DNA from: Conus ventricosus
Lineage: Eukaryota; Mollusca; Gastropoda; Neogastropoda; Conidae
DNA length: 64,000 bases
NCBI GenBank assembly: GCA_018398815.1
Contig: CM031610.1
Coordinates: 33,578,615 to 33,642,614, forward strand
Reading direction: 5' to 3'
Shown: positions 35,841 through 47,062 of the stretch, in pieces
Layout: each line of letters begins with the position of its first letter
How positions within the stretch are numbered: position 1 is the stretch's first letter
The notes under the pieces: model-generated
Told to the model about the DNA's origin: nothing
The model's input: the letters and a program-made list of their open reading frames with translations, nothing else
The model's database searches: none
Translations under genes and position numbers: made by a program

Positions 35841-36768
35841 ACAGGGTGACAAATGTGCTGAGCTGTAAAGAACATGAATTGTACAGGGTGACAAATGTAC
35901 TGAGCTGTAAACAACATGGATTGTACAGGGTGACAAATGTGCTGAGCTGTAAACGACATGGATTGTAGAGGGTGACAAACATGATGAACTGTAAACAACA
36001 TTAATTGTACATGGTAACAAATGTGCTGAGCTGTAAACAACATGAATTGCACAGGGTGACAAATGTGCTGAGCTGTAAACAACATGAATTGTACAGGGTG
36101 ACAAATGTGCTGAGCTGTAAACAACATGAATTGCACAGGGTGACAAATGTGCTGAGCTGTAAACAACATGAATTGCACAGGGTGACAAATGTGCTGAGCT
36201 GTAAACAACATGAATTGTACAGGGTGACAAATGTGCTGAGCTGTAAACAACATGAATTGCACAGGGTGACAAATGTGCTGAGCTGTAAACAACATGAATT
36301 GCACAGGGTGACAAATGTGCTGAGCTGTAAACAACATGAATTGCACAGGGTGACAAATGTGCTGAGCTGTAAACAACATGAATTGTACAGGGTGACAAAT
36401 GTGCTGAGCTGTAAACAACATGAATTGCACAGGGTGACAAATGTGCTGAGCTGTAAACAACATGAATTGCACAGGGTGACAAATGTGCTGAGCTGTAAAC
36501 AACATGAATTGCACAGGGTGACAAATGTGCTGAGCTGTAAACAACATGAATTGTACAGGGTGACAAATGTGCTGAGCTGTAAACAACATGAATTGCACAG
36601 GGTGACAAGTGTACTGGGCTGTAAACAACATGAATTGCACAGGGTGACAAATGTGCTGAGCTGTAAACAACATGAATTGCACAGGGTGACAAATGTGCTG
36701 AGCTGTAAACAACATGAATTGCACAGGGTGACAAGTGTACTGGGCTGTAAACAACATGAATTGCACAG
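35841..36768 (+). repeat. 42-bp minisatellite containing the exon 14 splice acceptor
   Basis: Twenty-two 42-base units, all the same length, beginning at 35841, 35883 and so on to 36723: ACAGGGTGACAAATGTGCTG + AGCTGTAAACAACATGAATT + GC or GT. The 23rd unit start is the real junction (TTGCACAG at 36768, exon GGTGACGAGTGT). Most units carry the same TTGCACAG or TTGTACAG acceptor-like end. From the fifth unit on (about 36009) the array is open in the exon 14 frame and would encode a 14-residue unit VTNVLSCKQHELHR; units 3 and 4 have stops. Confidence 0.95.
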
Positions 36769-36976
36769 GGTGACGAGTGTACCCCCAGACCACATGGTGA
36801 CCATGCTGGAAGGGCTGACCACGCTGTGCCACTACTGCCTCTTGGACTCCAACACCCATGTGTCCATCGGCCAGCCTGCCCCGGCCCCCACCTCCAGCGT
36901 TACCACGGAAACGGCCAGTGCAGGCCACATCCTGACTAACCTTATCCATGTCTTCAATCCCATTGGGAGCAGCAGG
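36769..36976 (+). CDS. DOP1: DOP1 visible exon 14
   Basis: The AG from exon 13 plus G gives Arg, followed by VTSVPPDHMVTMLEGLTTLCHYCLLDSNTHVSIGQPAPAPTSSVTTETASAGHILTNLIHVFNPIGSSR and a GTTAGT donor (phase 0). The core IPPDxxLTLLEGxTxxxHYCLLD is a DOP1 hallmark. The first four codons are repeat-derived (V-T-S-V versus repeat V-T-N-V), so the exon edge itself is part of the array. This is the last exon found. Confidence 0.92.
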
Positions 36977-38289
36977 GTTAGTGGATAAAACCTTTTTTTT
37001 TACTGATCTTGCCGAGTCATGTGTTTGGTATACAGTGATGTGTGTTGGCTATAGTCTTTGAGTACGATTTTCAGTGTTTAAATGTATGTATTTCATTACT
37101 GTTATTGTCCCATAACAGTTAATCATAGGGGTGCTGTGATGGATGTTTGGGCCCTCAGGGACCTCCATGCCCTTTATGGGCAGTTTGGCAAGAAAGGATA
37201 GGGGTGGTGTAACCAGTCTAGTGCTGTCTGATATCCATCCAGGAATGATAGTCTGCCTCTGAGATGTCCACATCCTAGAATGGTGTTGGACTGGTATCGT
37301 AAAATCTCACCTTGAAATCTTAAAAGAGATGTGATGCCCATAGGAAAGTGTCTGCCTGTGACCTGTCGACTACCCCCAAATACATCAGTACTATTAACTT
37401 TTTCCCCAACATGCCATGCGTGTGTATCGGTATGGCGCTGTTTGCATTGGCCATGCCAGAATATAACGTCGGCAATTAGAAAATTCTCCTATCTATTCTT
37501 CTATAATTTAGTGGCTGTAATCATGTTTTACATGTAGTTTTACGTTCTAGTTGATGGAAAAAGTGATTTTTCTGTTATTACACATATAATAGTTTTGACA
37601 TAAAGAGCTTAAGAAGTAAGAATGTCAGACATTTTCATGTCAGGCAGTCAAAATGATATGTTTTTTGTTGTTGTTTTTTTAGTGTCACAGCATAGTTTTT
37701 ATAGTAGCTGATAAATGTTTATAGCATACTGGGTGCAAAGTTCATTTTTAACCTATCTGTTGATATACAATAATGGGCTATTATGTATGGAATTAGAGGT
37801 GGGGAATGAAATTGAAAAATTATGCATCGGCAAGGGAGAAAATTGATTGAATGGTGTTCTTTGGGGAAGAGTTAAAAATATTCAATGTCTTTTTTGTGTG
37901 TGCCAGATGAAATCAAGTGGATTCAGTAAGGATTAATAAAGAAAATGAAAGAAATGAAAGCCTTGGTTGAAAGAAATTAGGAAGCATTCATCGACAAGAA
38001 AGCAGTCTTTGTTGTTATGGAGTGTGAGAGGAGTCTGCCAAAGAAATGGTCCTGACTAAGAGGAGGGAATCATTGTAATGAAGAGTCTTTATTAATGATC
38101 TATTGCCCTATGGAACCTAAAGTGTGTGAGGTTTCTTTTTTGTATGTTTGCATATTTTGAATGAGTGTAGATTTACAGCATCTGGTTGTGGTTTATTTTT
38201 CCAACCATCTATGTTGCTAAGAAGCAGTGGACATGGAATGAGCCTCCAGATGACACACCCTAACGGTTCTTCTTCTTTCTTCTCGTTGC
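36977..38289 (+). other. DOP1 intron 14 or end of locus
   Basis: No further DOP1 exon was recognised (the conserved C-terminal third is missing). AT-rich, without clear repeats. Confidence 0.5.
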
Positions 38290-39412
38290 CTCACACGCGA
38301 GACCGGTACGTCCAAAATGCCGTGTTCATCTGTAGGGATGCCACCAGTCCGTACAGCATGTCCTCGACGGGGTAGGCTCTGGCCACAGCTCCTCACTCAA
38401 CCACCGGAAGTTCCGCATACTGTAGTATGTGTGGGCGTGTCCAGTTCATCCTCACCACAAGGACACAAATAGGGGATGGCACAACCTTGAGTTCGAATGG
38501 AGGTGTTAATTTAGTCTGTAGTGCCCTTTATCGCAGCCTGAAGATGGTGACCTGCATCTGTTCTCGCAAGCAGGCGGAGGCTGTCATTCTGTGCCCGGAT
38601 TTCAAACAGAGCATTGTGATGGTATTCTGCACAGCAAGCTTACAAGCGTTATCTTCCTGCTCTTTTGCGGCGCCCTGTCTGGCCATCTCATCTGCCTTTT
38701 TCTTCGTTTCCCTCAATGCCGCAGTGTGAGGGATCCACTGAAGCACTTGTTCCGAAGACTCTTGATGTTGTTTCATGACCGTCTTTTTAGGAAAGACAAC
38801 CTGGATTTGTGGTCTGCTCTTGTGGCATGGTGTGGCTGCCTGTGTGAAGCGTCATTTTCCGCCTTGTATTTTGGTACAATGAAGGCCCTTTCGGTAGCGC
38901 TCTTCTGTCCGTTCTCCACTGGGGAATTGAATTGTAGAACCCCCCGCTCCTTCCATTTTAAACGGCATTGGTGGCATAGCCGTCCTGTGTAACCCTGAAT
39001 CCAGGAACTGGCGGGTTATCTATTCTTCCAGCATTGCCATAGTTAGGGTCTTCAAGACATGGACATCATGGTCCATCCTTACTGTTTGATATAGGGAATA
39101 GTTGTGATGACAGTGATGTTTTTTCTGCTGTCTTCCCAGGGTGGTGCGTCAAGGGAGAAGGATAGGGGTATTGACCACCTTGCGAGGATATCTTGTATTT
39201 ATTGTCCAGGGCCCTAGACTCCACAGCAAAGCTTGATCTTTTTAAGCCTGCGTAGGAAGGTGCTTTGGAGTCGGTCTTTCATTGGGTGTTTCTGTGAAGC
39301 ACCGACTTGTTTAGTCTTGTTCATGCCTTTTGCTGTCTCCTCTTGAGAGCGTGGAATGCTGAAATTTTCTTCATCTTCTGAATTTGGCGTGGTCTTTTCA
39401 TGGCACCAGTGA
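38290..39412 (-). mobile_element. Non-LTR retrotransposon, 3' part with RNase H
   Basis: Minus strand, after the hAT/DIRS insert: ALRIIT is continued by a Gly-Ala-Met-Lys string just left of the insert (39406 downward), then an RNase H domain (about 38980-38690: YTDG, NGGAG and QWIP...KKADEMARQGA), then a C-terminal WPEPTP segment (about 38375). Frame is broken by indels. TSD of the inserted hAT (CAGTGA) lies at 39407-39412. Confidence 0.82.
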
Positions 39413-39819
39413 CAGACCTGCCTACCCTTCCGTAATCGTCCCGTAATTCTTACGGAAATTAACCCCCCCATTACGGAGGGCGATTTTCCGTGCGAACTGT
39501 ACGGAAAAGAAAATTGAAAAACTACGCAAATTCCAGACTCGAACAATTGTCGACTGCTAGACCTTTCCGAGACCTACAGAGTAACTTCCCTTGACTCAAG
39601 CCGAAACCACAGAAGGATGGGTACTTGCGATAGGCCAATGTGGTGCTGTGGTGCCAACACGACGCAGCCATCACATCTGTGCCCGCCCATTCCGAAGCCA
39701 TTTGTTCAGCCATTGTAATACAAAGTTACAACCATTTTATATGCCAGGCGATTGTTAAAATGGCGGAGAAATATTGGGAGTTTGATAATACACCCAGTTT
39801 TGGCTCTATACTTACCATT

Positions 39820-39965
39820 TCAGACAATAGCATTCATCAGGCAGTTTGACTGCACTGCCAGGCCGAAGTTTTGTGTGGCTAATGCAGTGATAAGACATCA
39901 CGTGTGCCCACCCACTTCCGCCGTAGGGACAGCCATAGTAAAGTCTCCCATACGTCATACATCGA
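39820..39965 (+). repeat. DIRS inverted terminal repeat, left
   Basis: TTCAGACAATAGCATTCA..., CTGCCAGGCCGAAGTTTTGT and GTGTGGCTAATGCAGTGATA recur inverted at the right end (about 45765-45925), with small indels. Confidence 0.9.
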
Positions 39966-40027
39966 GGGCCTACGCGCAAGGAAACCCCCGAACCAATGCA
40001 GCTAGCGGGAAGTAGGTCGGGCAATGA

Positions 40028-40118
40028 GTCTGACATGGTAAGTATACAAGCCAAACAGGGGTAATCAATACAAACTCCCCCATTATGGCGTCCCATACTG
40101 TACCATGTCAACAATAGC
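40028..40118 (+). repeat. DIRS internal complementary region
   Basis: Left half (GTCTGACATGGTAAGTATAC) is the inverse of the left outer end near 39795-39825. Right half (CATACTGTACCATGTCAACA) is the inverse of the right outer end near 45905-45943. They meet back to back, as expected for the circular-junction template in DIRS replication. Confidence 0.85.
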
Positions 40119-40218
40119 AGAAATTCATATAAAAGGAGGATGGCGAGTGCCCTAAGTGGTTCCTGGGGTTACCCGTATGGATGCATTAGCCTCCACAAAG
40201 GAAAACCCATTAGAACCA

Positions 40219-41150
40219 TCAGCCCTGGTCATTCGGAATGACCCTCAGATAAAATTTTAAGAAGGATTCTCCCGAACGCCAGAAGGCTGGCCTCCAGGAG
40301 GAGGCGCAATTGGGAACAGAGAGCTGAATGCTGCCGAAGAAGGCCACCGCTCTGACCTCATGGGCCCGGGGGGAAGAGCCGGGTGAGATCCTCGAAGCCG
40401 GGAATATGCATTTCCGACCGTCCTTTGAGAGCCACCTAGAGACATGTGGCCAGCTGATATGTCCTTTCGTGTTATCTGGGGTTTGATGGAAAGAGAAACC
40501 GTCTTTGTGAAACGCGCCTGGGGCGGCGAGCGGTTCCCATTAGTGAGTATCGGACATCGAGAAGGGCAAAGGGCTATGTCCGAAGAGGTTCGCCCCCCTA
40601 GAGTATTCTCCGGCCAGCGGGCGGATGATGAGGTAAGGGAGGTACTGCCGGTTCCTGGTCTTGCTAGGAACTCGGCAGGAACTTAAGAAGACGGAGTCCG
40701 CACTGTGCGGCAGGCAATGTCCCCTCTGTGGGTCCCCGCTAAGGGCAATGATCACTCCACGCCTGTCTCGCGGAAGCGAGGGCGAGGAGGAAGGTAGTCT
40801 TCATGGACAGAAGGTACGAAAGGAATGGAGTACAAAGTCTCAAAGGTGGTTTTATATGAGACGTCAAGAACGTGAAGAGGCCCCAAAGGGTAACACGTCT
40901 AGGGATTGGGCCACACTAAGAGAAGCCCCTCAGGAGATCTCTCTAGAGAAAGGAAATCATTCTCAAAGGAAGGTCCGGGCATTTGGTGAGGATGGTCGTG
41001 CAGATGGCCGACCTGAAGCCCCAATGGAGCTAGCAGAGAGGTTAAGTAGGGACATGAAATTTCCTATTTTTTGGATGTTGTGGGCGAATTGTGAGTGGAA
41101 CAGAATTGCTTTGCACCAAGAGACCCATTTCCTCCAACTGCAGTCATAAA
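40219..41150 (-). pseudogene. DIRS tyrosine recombinase remnant
   Basis: The C-terminal end is clear: AHEVRAVA (catalytic HxxR, about 40355-40340) then WRSGESFLKFYLRV (nucleophile Tyr at about 40250), with a stop at 40221-40219. The upstream parts are shifted between frames, so only the C-terminal catalytic box is certain. Confidence 0.78.
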
Positions 41151-41162
41151 AGGGACTCCGAG

Positions 41163-42314
41163 CTAGCTCCTGCGAGAGGACATGCTATCTCGGAGTTCCA
41201 GAGAGGCCCCGGCGAAGAAGGGTTTGAGGACGGAACGGGACCTGTTCCCGTTCGAGAGGGGGATTATGATGTTCGCAGCCGGGCTGACACAGAAGCCAGG
41301 CTGGAGTGAGAACGCTGGGGATATGCGTGAGGGAGGCCCCCGAACGGGGTTGCCTGAGCAAGTCCCACCTGGGTGTTCAACCTGTAGAGGGGGTTCGTGT
41401 GATGAGACTAGAGTCCTGGGAACCAGGACTGATTTGGTGCCACACATGGGGCGAAGAGAATGCCCTGGTTCTCTCAGACACGCCATCCTGAACACCTTGT
41501 GAGGATCGATAAGGGAGGGTAAGGCGAAAGCTATTAGGCCGGACCAAGGAGGACAGGGCGTCGATGGCGTCAGCCTGGGGTCCGGGACCGGGGACCCATA
41601 CACAGGCAGACTATTGGATGAACCGAGTAGGCAAAAGAGGTCGATCATTGGTGTGACCCAATGTTCCCACACGTTGAAAGGGTAAGGCCAGGCTAGGGAC
41701 CATACCGTGGTGGAGGACAGACTTGGATCGGCTGAGAGAGTCCTGCCAGATGTAGAGATACTCCCTGCATGTTCTCGCGCGAAGGGTGACCCCCCTGCGT
41801 TTGACCCAGCGGAGGATGGTCCTCTGTATACGGAGGAGAGGCCGATGGAGTATGTGCCTTCCCCCACCCCCCTTGTTGTATGTAACAATCTACCGAATGT
41901 TGTCCCGTTACAAAGGAGAACAAATCGGTGGTCGACTATGGACTGTAAACTGGAGGAGGCGAGTCTGACCGCCACCAGATCCAAGAAGTTGATGTGAAGA
42001 CCTGAGCAGTCCAGAGGATCCCAAACCCCCGAGGCGTGACTGCTTCTCTCAGATGGGCCCCCCAGCCCGAGTTGGAAGGCGTCTGTTAAAAGTATCCAGG
42101 GCTGGGATGGGAGGGTAGATGGGAAACCTCCTGGGGCCAGGGGTGGTGATGGTCTGATGCCCCTCCTCCGTGGCCCAAACGAAACCAAAGGCCCTAGGGT
42201 GACGGGCTGGTTCCATCTGTCGTTGGTCTGGGACCAACGACGGCGGAACCCCTCTGAAGCTGTCGCATTAGGAACTCTGCCTAGGGGAAAGAGAGGATAC
42301 AGGGACTCCATCAT
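41163..42314 (-). pseudogene. DIRS RNase H domain
   Basis: A 383-codon frame, the longest in the element. ILLTDAFQLGLGG near residue 75 is the first Asp block of RNase H, HINFLDLVAVRLAS the helix with the second acidic position, and IDLFCLLGSSNSLPVYGSPVPDP the conserved tail of DIRS RNase H. The usual DNTT motif reads CNGTT, so a catalytic Asp seems lost. Confidence 0.8.
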
Positions 42315-43242
42315 CCCTAGGTAGGAGAAAGTGTCCTTGCCGAAGAGAGGGGAGAGAGGCGAAGTGGGAAATGTAGTCCACTAGGCGAGCGACCTCTCCG
42401 GGGTCGGGGAGACCTACCATGAGGTGGTGACCGAAGCTCATGCCCAGGTAAGGTGAATTGCGACTGGCGAGAGCTCGCATTTTGCGGGGTTTGGTTACGA
42501 AACCCCAAGAGGATCAAGCTGAAGTAGCTATGAGTGATGGGAATGGTCTAGGCCTGAGAGGTGGCCAGGACGAGCCAGTCGATCGAGGTAGACAAGGAGG
42601 CGGAATGTTCCCCTCCCTTCTGGCAAGGGAGGCCACTCCTTGACTACCTTCGTGAAGAGTGAAGGAGCTCAGGGAGAGTCCGAATGGGAGGGCTTGAATA
42701 GAAACACCCGGCCCCGCCAGACGCAACGAAGGTATAGTCTGTGGGACGGTAGGATGAGGATCTGGAAGTAAGCATCATTGAGATCTATCAGAGTGCCCAG
42801 TCCAAATGGTGGAATGGAGTCCCGATCAGGGCCGGGGTCCTCCATCTTGACTCTGGTTTCTCTGAGGAATCTGTTGAGAGGGAAAGTCGAGACTAGGGTC
42901 CCTCCCACCGCCCGAGGCCTTTGGGACTACAAAGAGGCGAGAGTAAACCCCGGGGTAGGGTGTGGTACCTCGGTGATGGCGCCCTTGCCGGAGAAGCTCC
43001 TCGATTTCCAGGGCGAAGGGACCTCCGCCTGGCGGAGGTGGGGTCGCCGGTAGGAAGTAGGAGGGGAAGGACCGATGATGGGAGGCGTTCGAGGTGCCCA
43101 GGGTAGACGAACCCACCAGCAGAACAGAAACCACCCCAGGTTGAGACCCAATGCGCCACGCCAACTGTTGGGCGATGCCGGTACATAAGACTTTGCCTAG
43201 CCAGGGGGCAGAGGGGCTGAAGGTGTGACTGGAAGACGACAT
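42268..43242 (-). pseudogene. DIRS reverse transcriptase remnant
   Basis: Landmarks in order on the minus strand: a YSRLFVVPKASGG block (about 42950), PLNRFLRETRVKMED (about 42860), LIDLNDAYFQILILPSHRLYLRCVWRG (about 42760) and the RT to RNase H link. At least three frames are used. The DLNDAYF block is motif A of the catalytic centre; the YxDD box was not seen clearly. Confidence 0.78.
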
Positions 43243-45764
43243 GTCCCGCCCATTTTTTTAACTCGTAAGGTGTTCCGCTAGTCAACTCCAGGGTCCGGGC
43301 CTGTTGGCCGAACCGAAATTCTGATGGTGTTTTTTTCGTTTGGTCGTATGGGTTTGGCGGGCCTCGAGGGACGCTGCTTGGGTTAGGGCTAGGGTCTGGC
43401 AGTGGTATGGCCTTACGTAAGTACATGACCCTGAGGAAATACTCCTATTGGGGCCCTGCTTTGGGGGCTGATAAGAAGTCCAGTCCCCGGTGGGGAACGC
43501 ATGAGTCCCCCTGTCGATGGAGGCCGATCCTGCCCAACAAATATTGATGGACTGGGGGGGCGGCTATCCTTGACCGTGATCTCTGGGTAGGGGGTGACCC
43601 AGTGAAACGGAAAGGGCGAAGATTTTGTTGAGGGAGGGGATTTCCCAACAACAAGATCAGGGCGCCAGCACACCAAAATGTGAAAGGACCCCAGACTGGG
43701 GGAGGAATTCCTCAAGCCCTCCTCCAATTGGGGGACAGTAGTCAGATCGAGAATGGGAAGTTCCGGTCCACCATTCGAAGGCCATTTCAGGGGTGCGTGG
43801 GAGTGTGAACTCGTTTGGGAAGAGGGTGAAAACGAGGACGACTCCCCGGTGGTTCCGTAATCGGGGCGTGAAAACTAGTGGTACTGCAGATCGGACCAGC
43901 GCCCGAGAGGAAAGTTGCCCCAGGTCGATCCAGCTCTGGGATGCCGGAGCCCACATGAGGCCAAATATGGAGTCAGGGGAAGAGTCCCGAGCTAAGCCAC
44001 AGAAATCCACCTCGGGACAAGAATCACCACCCTTCCCCCGGGGAGAAAGGAGGGGCTGTGGAGGCCAGAGGCAGATTCTTCCTCTGGGACCCCGGGTACC
44101 CTTGCGCACCCCGGGAGAGCACTGCCTCCTGCATCTCCGGTTGTCCGCACGGCCCCTTGGCCGTGGCAGAGGTTGTCGGGGATGTACGATCGCCGAGCCA
44201 CCTGGTCCGTGTGGTAAGCGGACGGGGATGCTGAGACGACGCTTAAAACTCAGGGACTAGGGGTTTACCCTTGTCCCGCTGGTCCGATCCTCCCTCCTGA
44301 GGAACGGGACCGCGACGTTTTCCCAATAGTGGAGCGGAAGAAGACGGCTCCGACAACGTCCTGTACACCCTAGGGAGATATGCGACGATCGATCGGGCGG
44401 TTCGACCCGTCGGGGGTTGAAGGTCGCAGATATCCGAGCTACCTAAGCCTGCGTACCAGACCCGTGATAGTGGTCAGTGGGGGGGTTCCACCGAAACTGG
44501 CCCAAAATCCTCCCCCGGAGTGTTTGACCGCTCCTCGTGCCGGGTCGAGTGCTAGACCCGGACCCCGGTTGGGGAGAGCGTCCTGGAGACTTGGTGTGAC
44601 GATAGTGGGGTGCCTAGCGTCACAAGTCCTCAAAAGATCGGGTGACGTGCGGTGATTCCGTCCGCCCACGAGGATTCGCCACCCTTGCCGGGTCCGGGAA
44701 ACGGCACGGGTCCCCTGGGGCCGATGATCGCCGGACCGGCAAGAAGGGAGAGGGTCGCCTTACGCGGTCGAAGTCGAACAGGCGAACCAGTCAGGGAACG
44801 TGAAGATTAGAACGAAGGTCCTTATCATGGGTAGCGAGGGCCTTGTGCCCTTGGAGGATTTTTGGGCCTAGGGAAGGAAGCAAATGAAAAACAGTCGGGC
44901 AATGACTGCCGAATGTTTCATCCGAACTGGGACAGACAGTTGGAACTGTCGAATCGCGACTATCGTTTATCCGGCCGGTCGGGAAGAGGGTTAATCGGAA
45001 GATGGAATCCGAGCGGCGTCCCCTTCACGGAACCCTCCTCTACACCGACCGTACCACTCATCGAGTGCGTGAGCGGTTTGTCCCGTGGAATCGACACACT
45101 ACCCCTCCGGGGAAGAGAAGCGACTGCCGCAGAGGGTGGACGCCCGAGCCGTTAGTGTCCTATCACCAATGTTGGGCACAGGTGTGGGGAACAAACACGA
45201 ACGCACGATCGCAAAGGGAGACAAAGAGTGATTTGAGGGATCAGAAAGGCTCAACCAACGTCGTGAGAGACACTGAAATTGTATAAAAAGCAACGAGAAG
45301 GTCATGAGATGATCTCGAGTCAGTCGATCGTAAGTGACGCGGTTTTGGCCGGTCGAAAACAAAAATGGCGGAACGACCGGCGAAGAAAATGGAAACCGAG
45401 TGGACTAACGTGAAAGTTAGGCAATCGGAGTCCAAATGGAAGGAAAGGACCAGAGAATCGTAAACAAGGGGCATTAAAGCCAAACTTGGAGAAAGGGCGA
45501 AACCTGGAGTCGATGAGTTCCGACATTCGAAGATCGTAAAACGCCGAAAGCAAGTCTCAAGTGCAAAGACAAAGGCACAAGGCGAGGATGGCGTGGATAA
45601 ACAAATGAATAACGCACCCCAAACCAAAAGCCCCACACCGGTATCAAGAATGAAAGGGGAAAATCTCGCAAGCCACAACAAATAAGCTAAGAAGCAAACA
45701 CAAGGCTATCAATACACAACGGCAAGAGAAGGCGAGACATAGCACAAGACATAACTTGCTTGTA
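43243..45764 (-). other. DIRS gag-like and leader region
   Basis: GC-rich, with many short overlapping ORFs on both strands and no recognisable motif. By position it should hold gag and the promoter. Confidence 0.45.
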
Positions 45765-45943
45765 CGGGAGGCCGAGAGAGAATGACGTATGGGAGACTTA
45801 CACTGGCTTCTCCCTACGGCGGAAGGGGGTTGGGCACCACGTGACTGTCTTATCACTGCATTAGCCACACAAAAACTTCGGCCTGGCAGAGCAGCTAACT
45901 GCCGTGAATGCTATTGTCTGACATGGTACAGTATATGACGCCA
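45765..45943 (-). repeat. DIRS inverted terminal repeat, right
   Basis: Inverse of the left repeat (39820-39965); reads CTTATCACTGCATTAGCCAC then AACTTCGGCCTGGCAG on the + strand. Confidence 0.88.
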
Positions 45944-46047
45944 AACTTCTAAACTTTGCATGAAACCGACGACGAGAGTTCGAAAACCACTGTGCCACAA
46001 CGGAAGAAGGCGAAGAAGCAAGTGTTCCGAAGTAAATACACGCGGAC

Positions 46048-46654
46048 TTGGCCTTGTCTTTTGTAATCCAAAAAACATGGACCTGGATTGTATACTGCTC
46101 GGTGTGCAATTCAGACTTCTCCATGGGACATGGGGGAGCAAATGACTGCAAGCGCCATATCTCGGGGAAAATGCACAAAGAGACAGCTGCGAGTGCCTCC
46201 AGTCAGAAGATCACATCGTTGTTTACGAAATCCAGCGAGAGCAGCCGTCAGACCCACACACGGAAGATCACCAACGCAGAAAGACTGTTGTGTGAGCTGA
46301 TCTGCGAAAACAACTTGTCCCTGAGCTGTGCTGACAAGATAGTGGCGAAAATAAAAAGGATGTTTCCAGATGTGTTCTGGGCAAGGGGTGAAGCAGCAGC
46401 ACCAAGACCTTGGGAACCTTGCCCAGGTCATGATGGGGATCTGCACCATCCCACACAGTAGTGCAGCATGTGAGCGTGTCTTCAGCTGTGTGAAGAAGAA
46501 CCTCACTGACCAAAGGTCTACCCTGCACCAGGACACCATTGAGGCACTCCTTGTTCTCAAATCCCGGCCTGCAGAGAACACAGATCATGAGCCAGAGGAA
46601 CTGGACCATCTCAAGAGTGCCTACTCCAAGCAGCAGGCACAATACAAGGCTTAG
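46048..46654 (+). pseudogene. hAT transposase with deleted core (BED finger plus dimerisation end)
   Basis: The N-terminal part reads WIVYCSVCNSDFSMGHGG..DCKRHISGKMHKE, a CCHH BED-type zinc finger (about 46085-46185), followed by RKITNAERLLCELICENNLSLSCADKIVAKIKRMFPD. It then jumps directly to IPHSSAACERVFSCVKKNLTDQRSTL..DTIEALLVLKSRP (46430-46570), the hAT dimerisation region, ending in a stop at 46654. The catalytic core is deleted between about 46380 and 46420. Confidence 0.85.
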
Positions 46655-46686
46655 TGCAAACACACACACACACACATTTTTTTTTT

Positions 46687-46717
<31 letters not shown>

Positions 46718-46725
46718 GGGGTTGT
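46655..46725. repeat. (CA)n, poly-T and poly-G tract
   Basis: (CA)n at 46660-46676, then a T run and a G run of about 25 each, up to 46721. Length is unreliable. Confidence 0.85.
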
Positions 46726-47062
46726 ACATTAGGTTCTTCATCAGTGGTGTCATCTGTGGTGACTGCTGTGTAAGTTACAAACTGTTAAGTATATCACCTT
46801 TGAATTGACCTGAAACTCCTGTCCTGAGTCCGTCATCAGCCATCATCCCAAGGTATTTTAATTCTGCTTTGTTGTTTTTGTTCCTTTTTTACTGTTTATA
46901 TTTTTGTTAAAATGTTCAAAATGTAGTTGGAGTTTTTGTCCACATTATTTGTTCAAAAACGCCGTGTATTACGCGTCCGTGGAATTACTGAAGGAAAATG
47001 CAAAATTACTGAAAATCTCTGTGGTTAGTACTGATGAGCATAACATGAGGTAGGCAGGTCTG

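Larger units (their letters stand above)
39772..45943 (-). mobile_element. DIRS-like tyrosine-recombinase retrotransposon
   Basis: Flanked by inverted terminal repeats (about 39820-39965 and 45765-45925) with no target duplication. Minus-strand order is a poorly preserved gag-like part, RT, RNase H, tyrosine recombinase, then an internal region complementary to both outer ends (40028-40118). These are the defining traits of DIRS1-like elements. The interior is GC-rich unlike its surroundings and all ORFs are broken. Confidence 0.88.
39413..47062 (+). mobile_element. hAT-like transposon interrupted by a DIRS element
   Basis: Terminal inverted repeats CAGACCTGCCTACC at 39413 and inverted at 47049-47062. 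CAGTGA flanks both ends (39407-39412 and 47063-47068), a 6-bp duplication. Without the DIRS insert the element is about 1.5 kb. It carries a + strand BED-like N-terminus and a hAT dimerisation end, with the catalytic middle deleted. Confidence 0.85.

Noticed and set aside
35841..36768. CRISPR-like regular repeat spacing
   Set aside because: The whole 42-base unit is conserved, with no variable spacers, and the setting is a eukaryotic intron.
35786..36949. Long ORFs (up to 387 codons) on both strands in the 42-bp array
   Set aside because: A repeat unit divisible by three keeps every stop-free frame open. Only the + frame joined to exon 14 could have meaning; the antisense frames are shadows.
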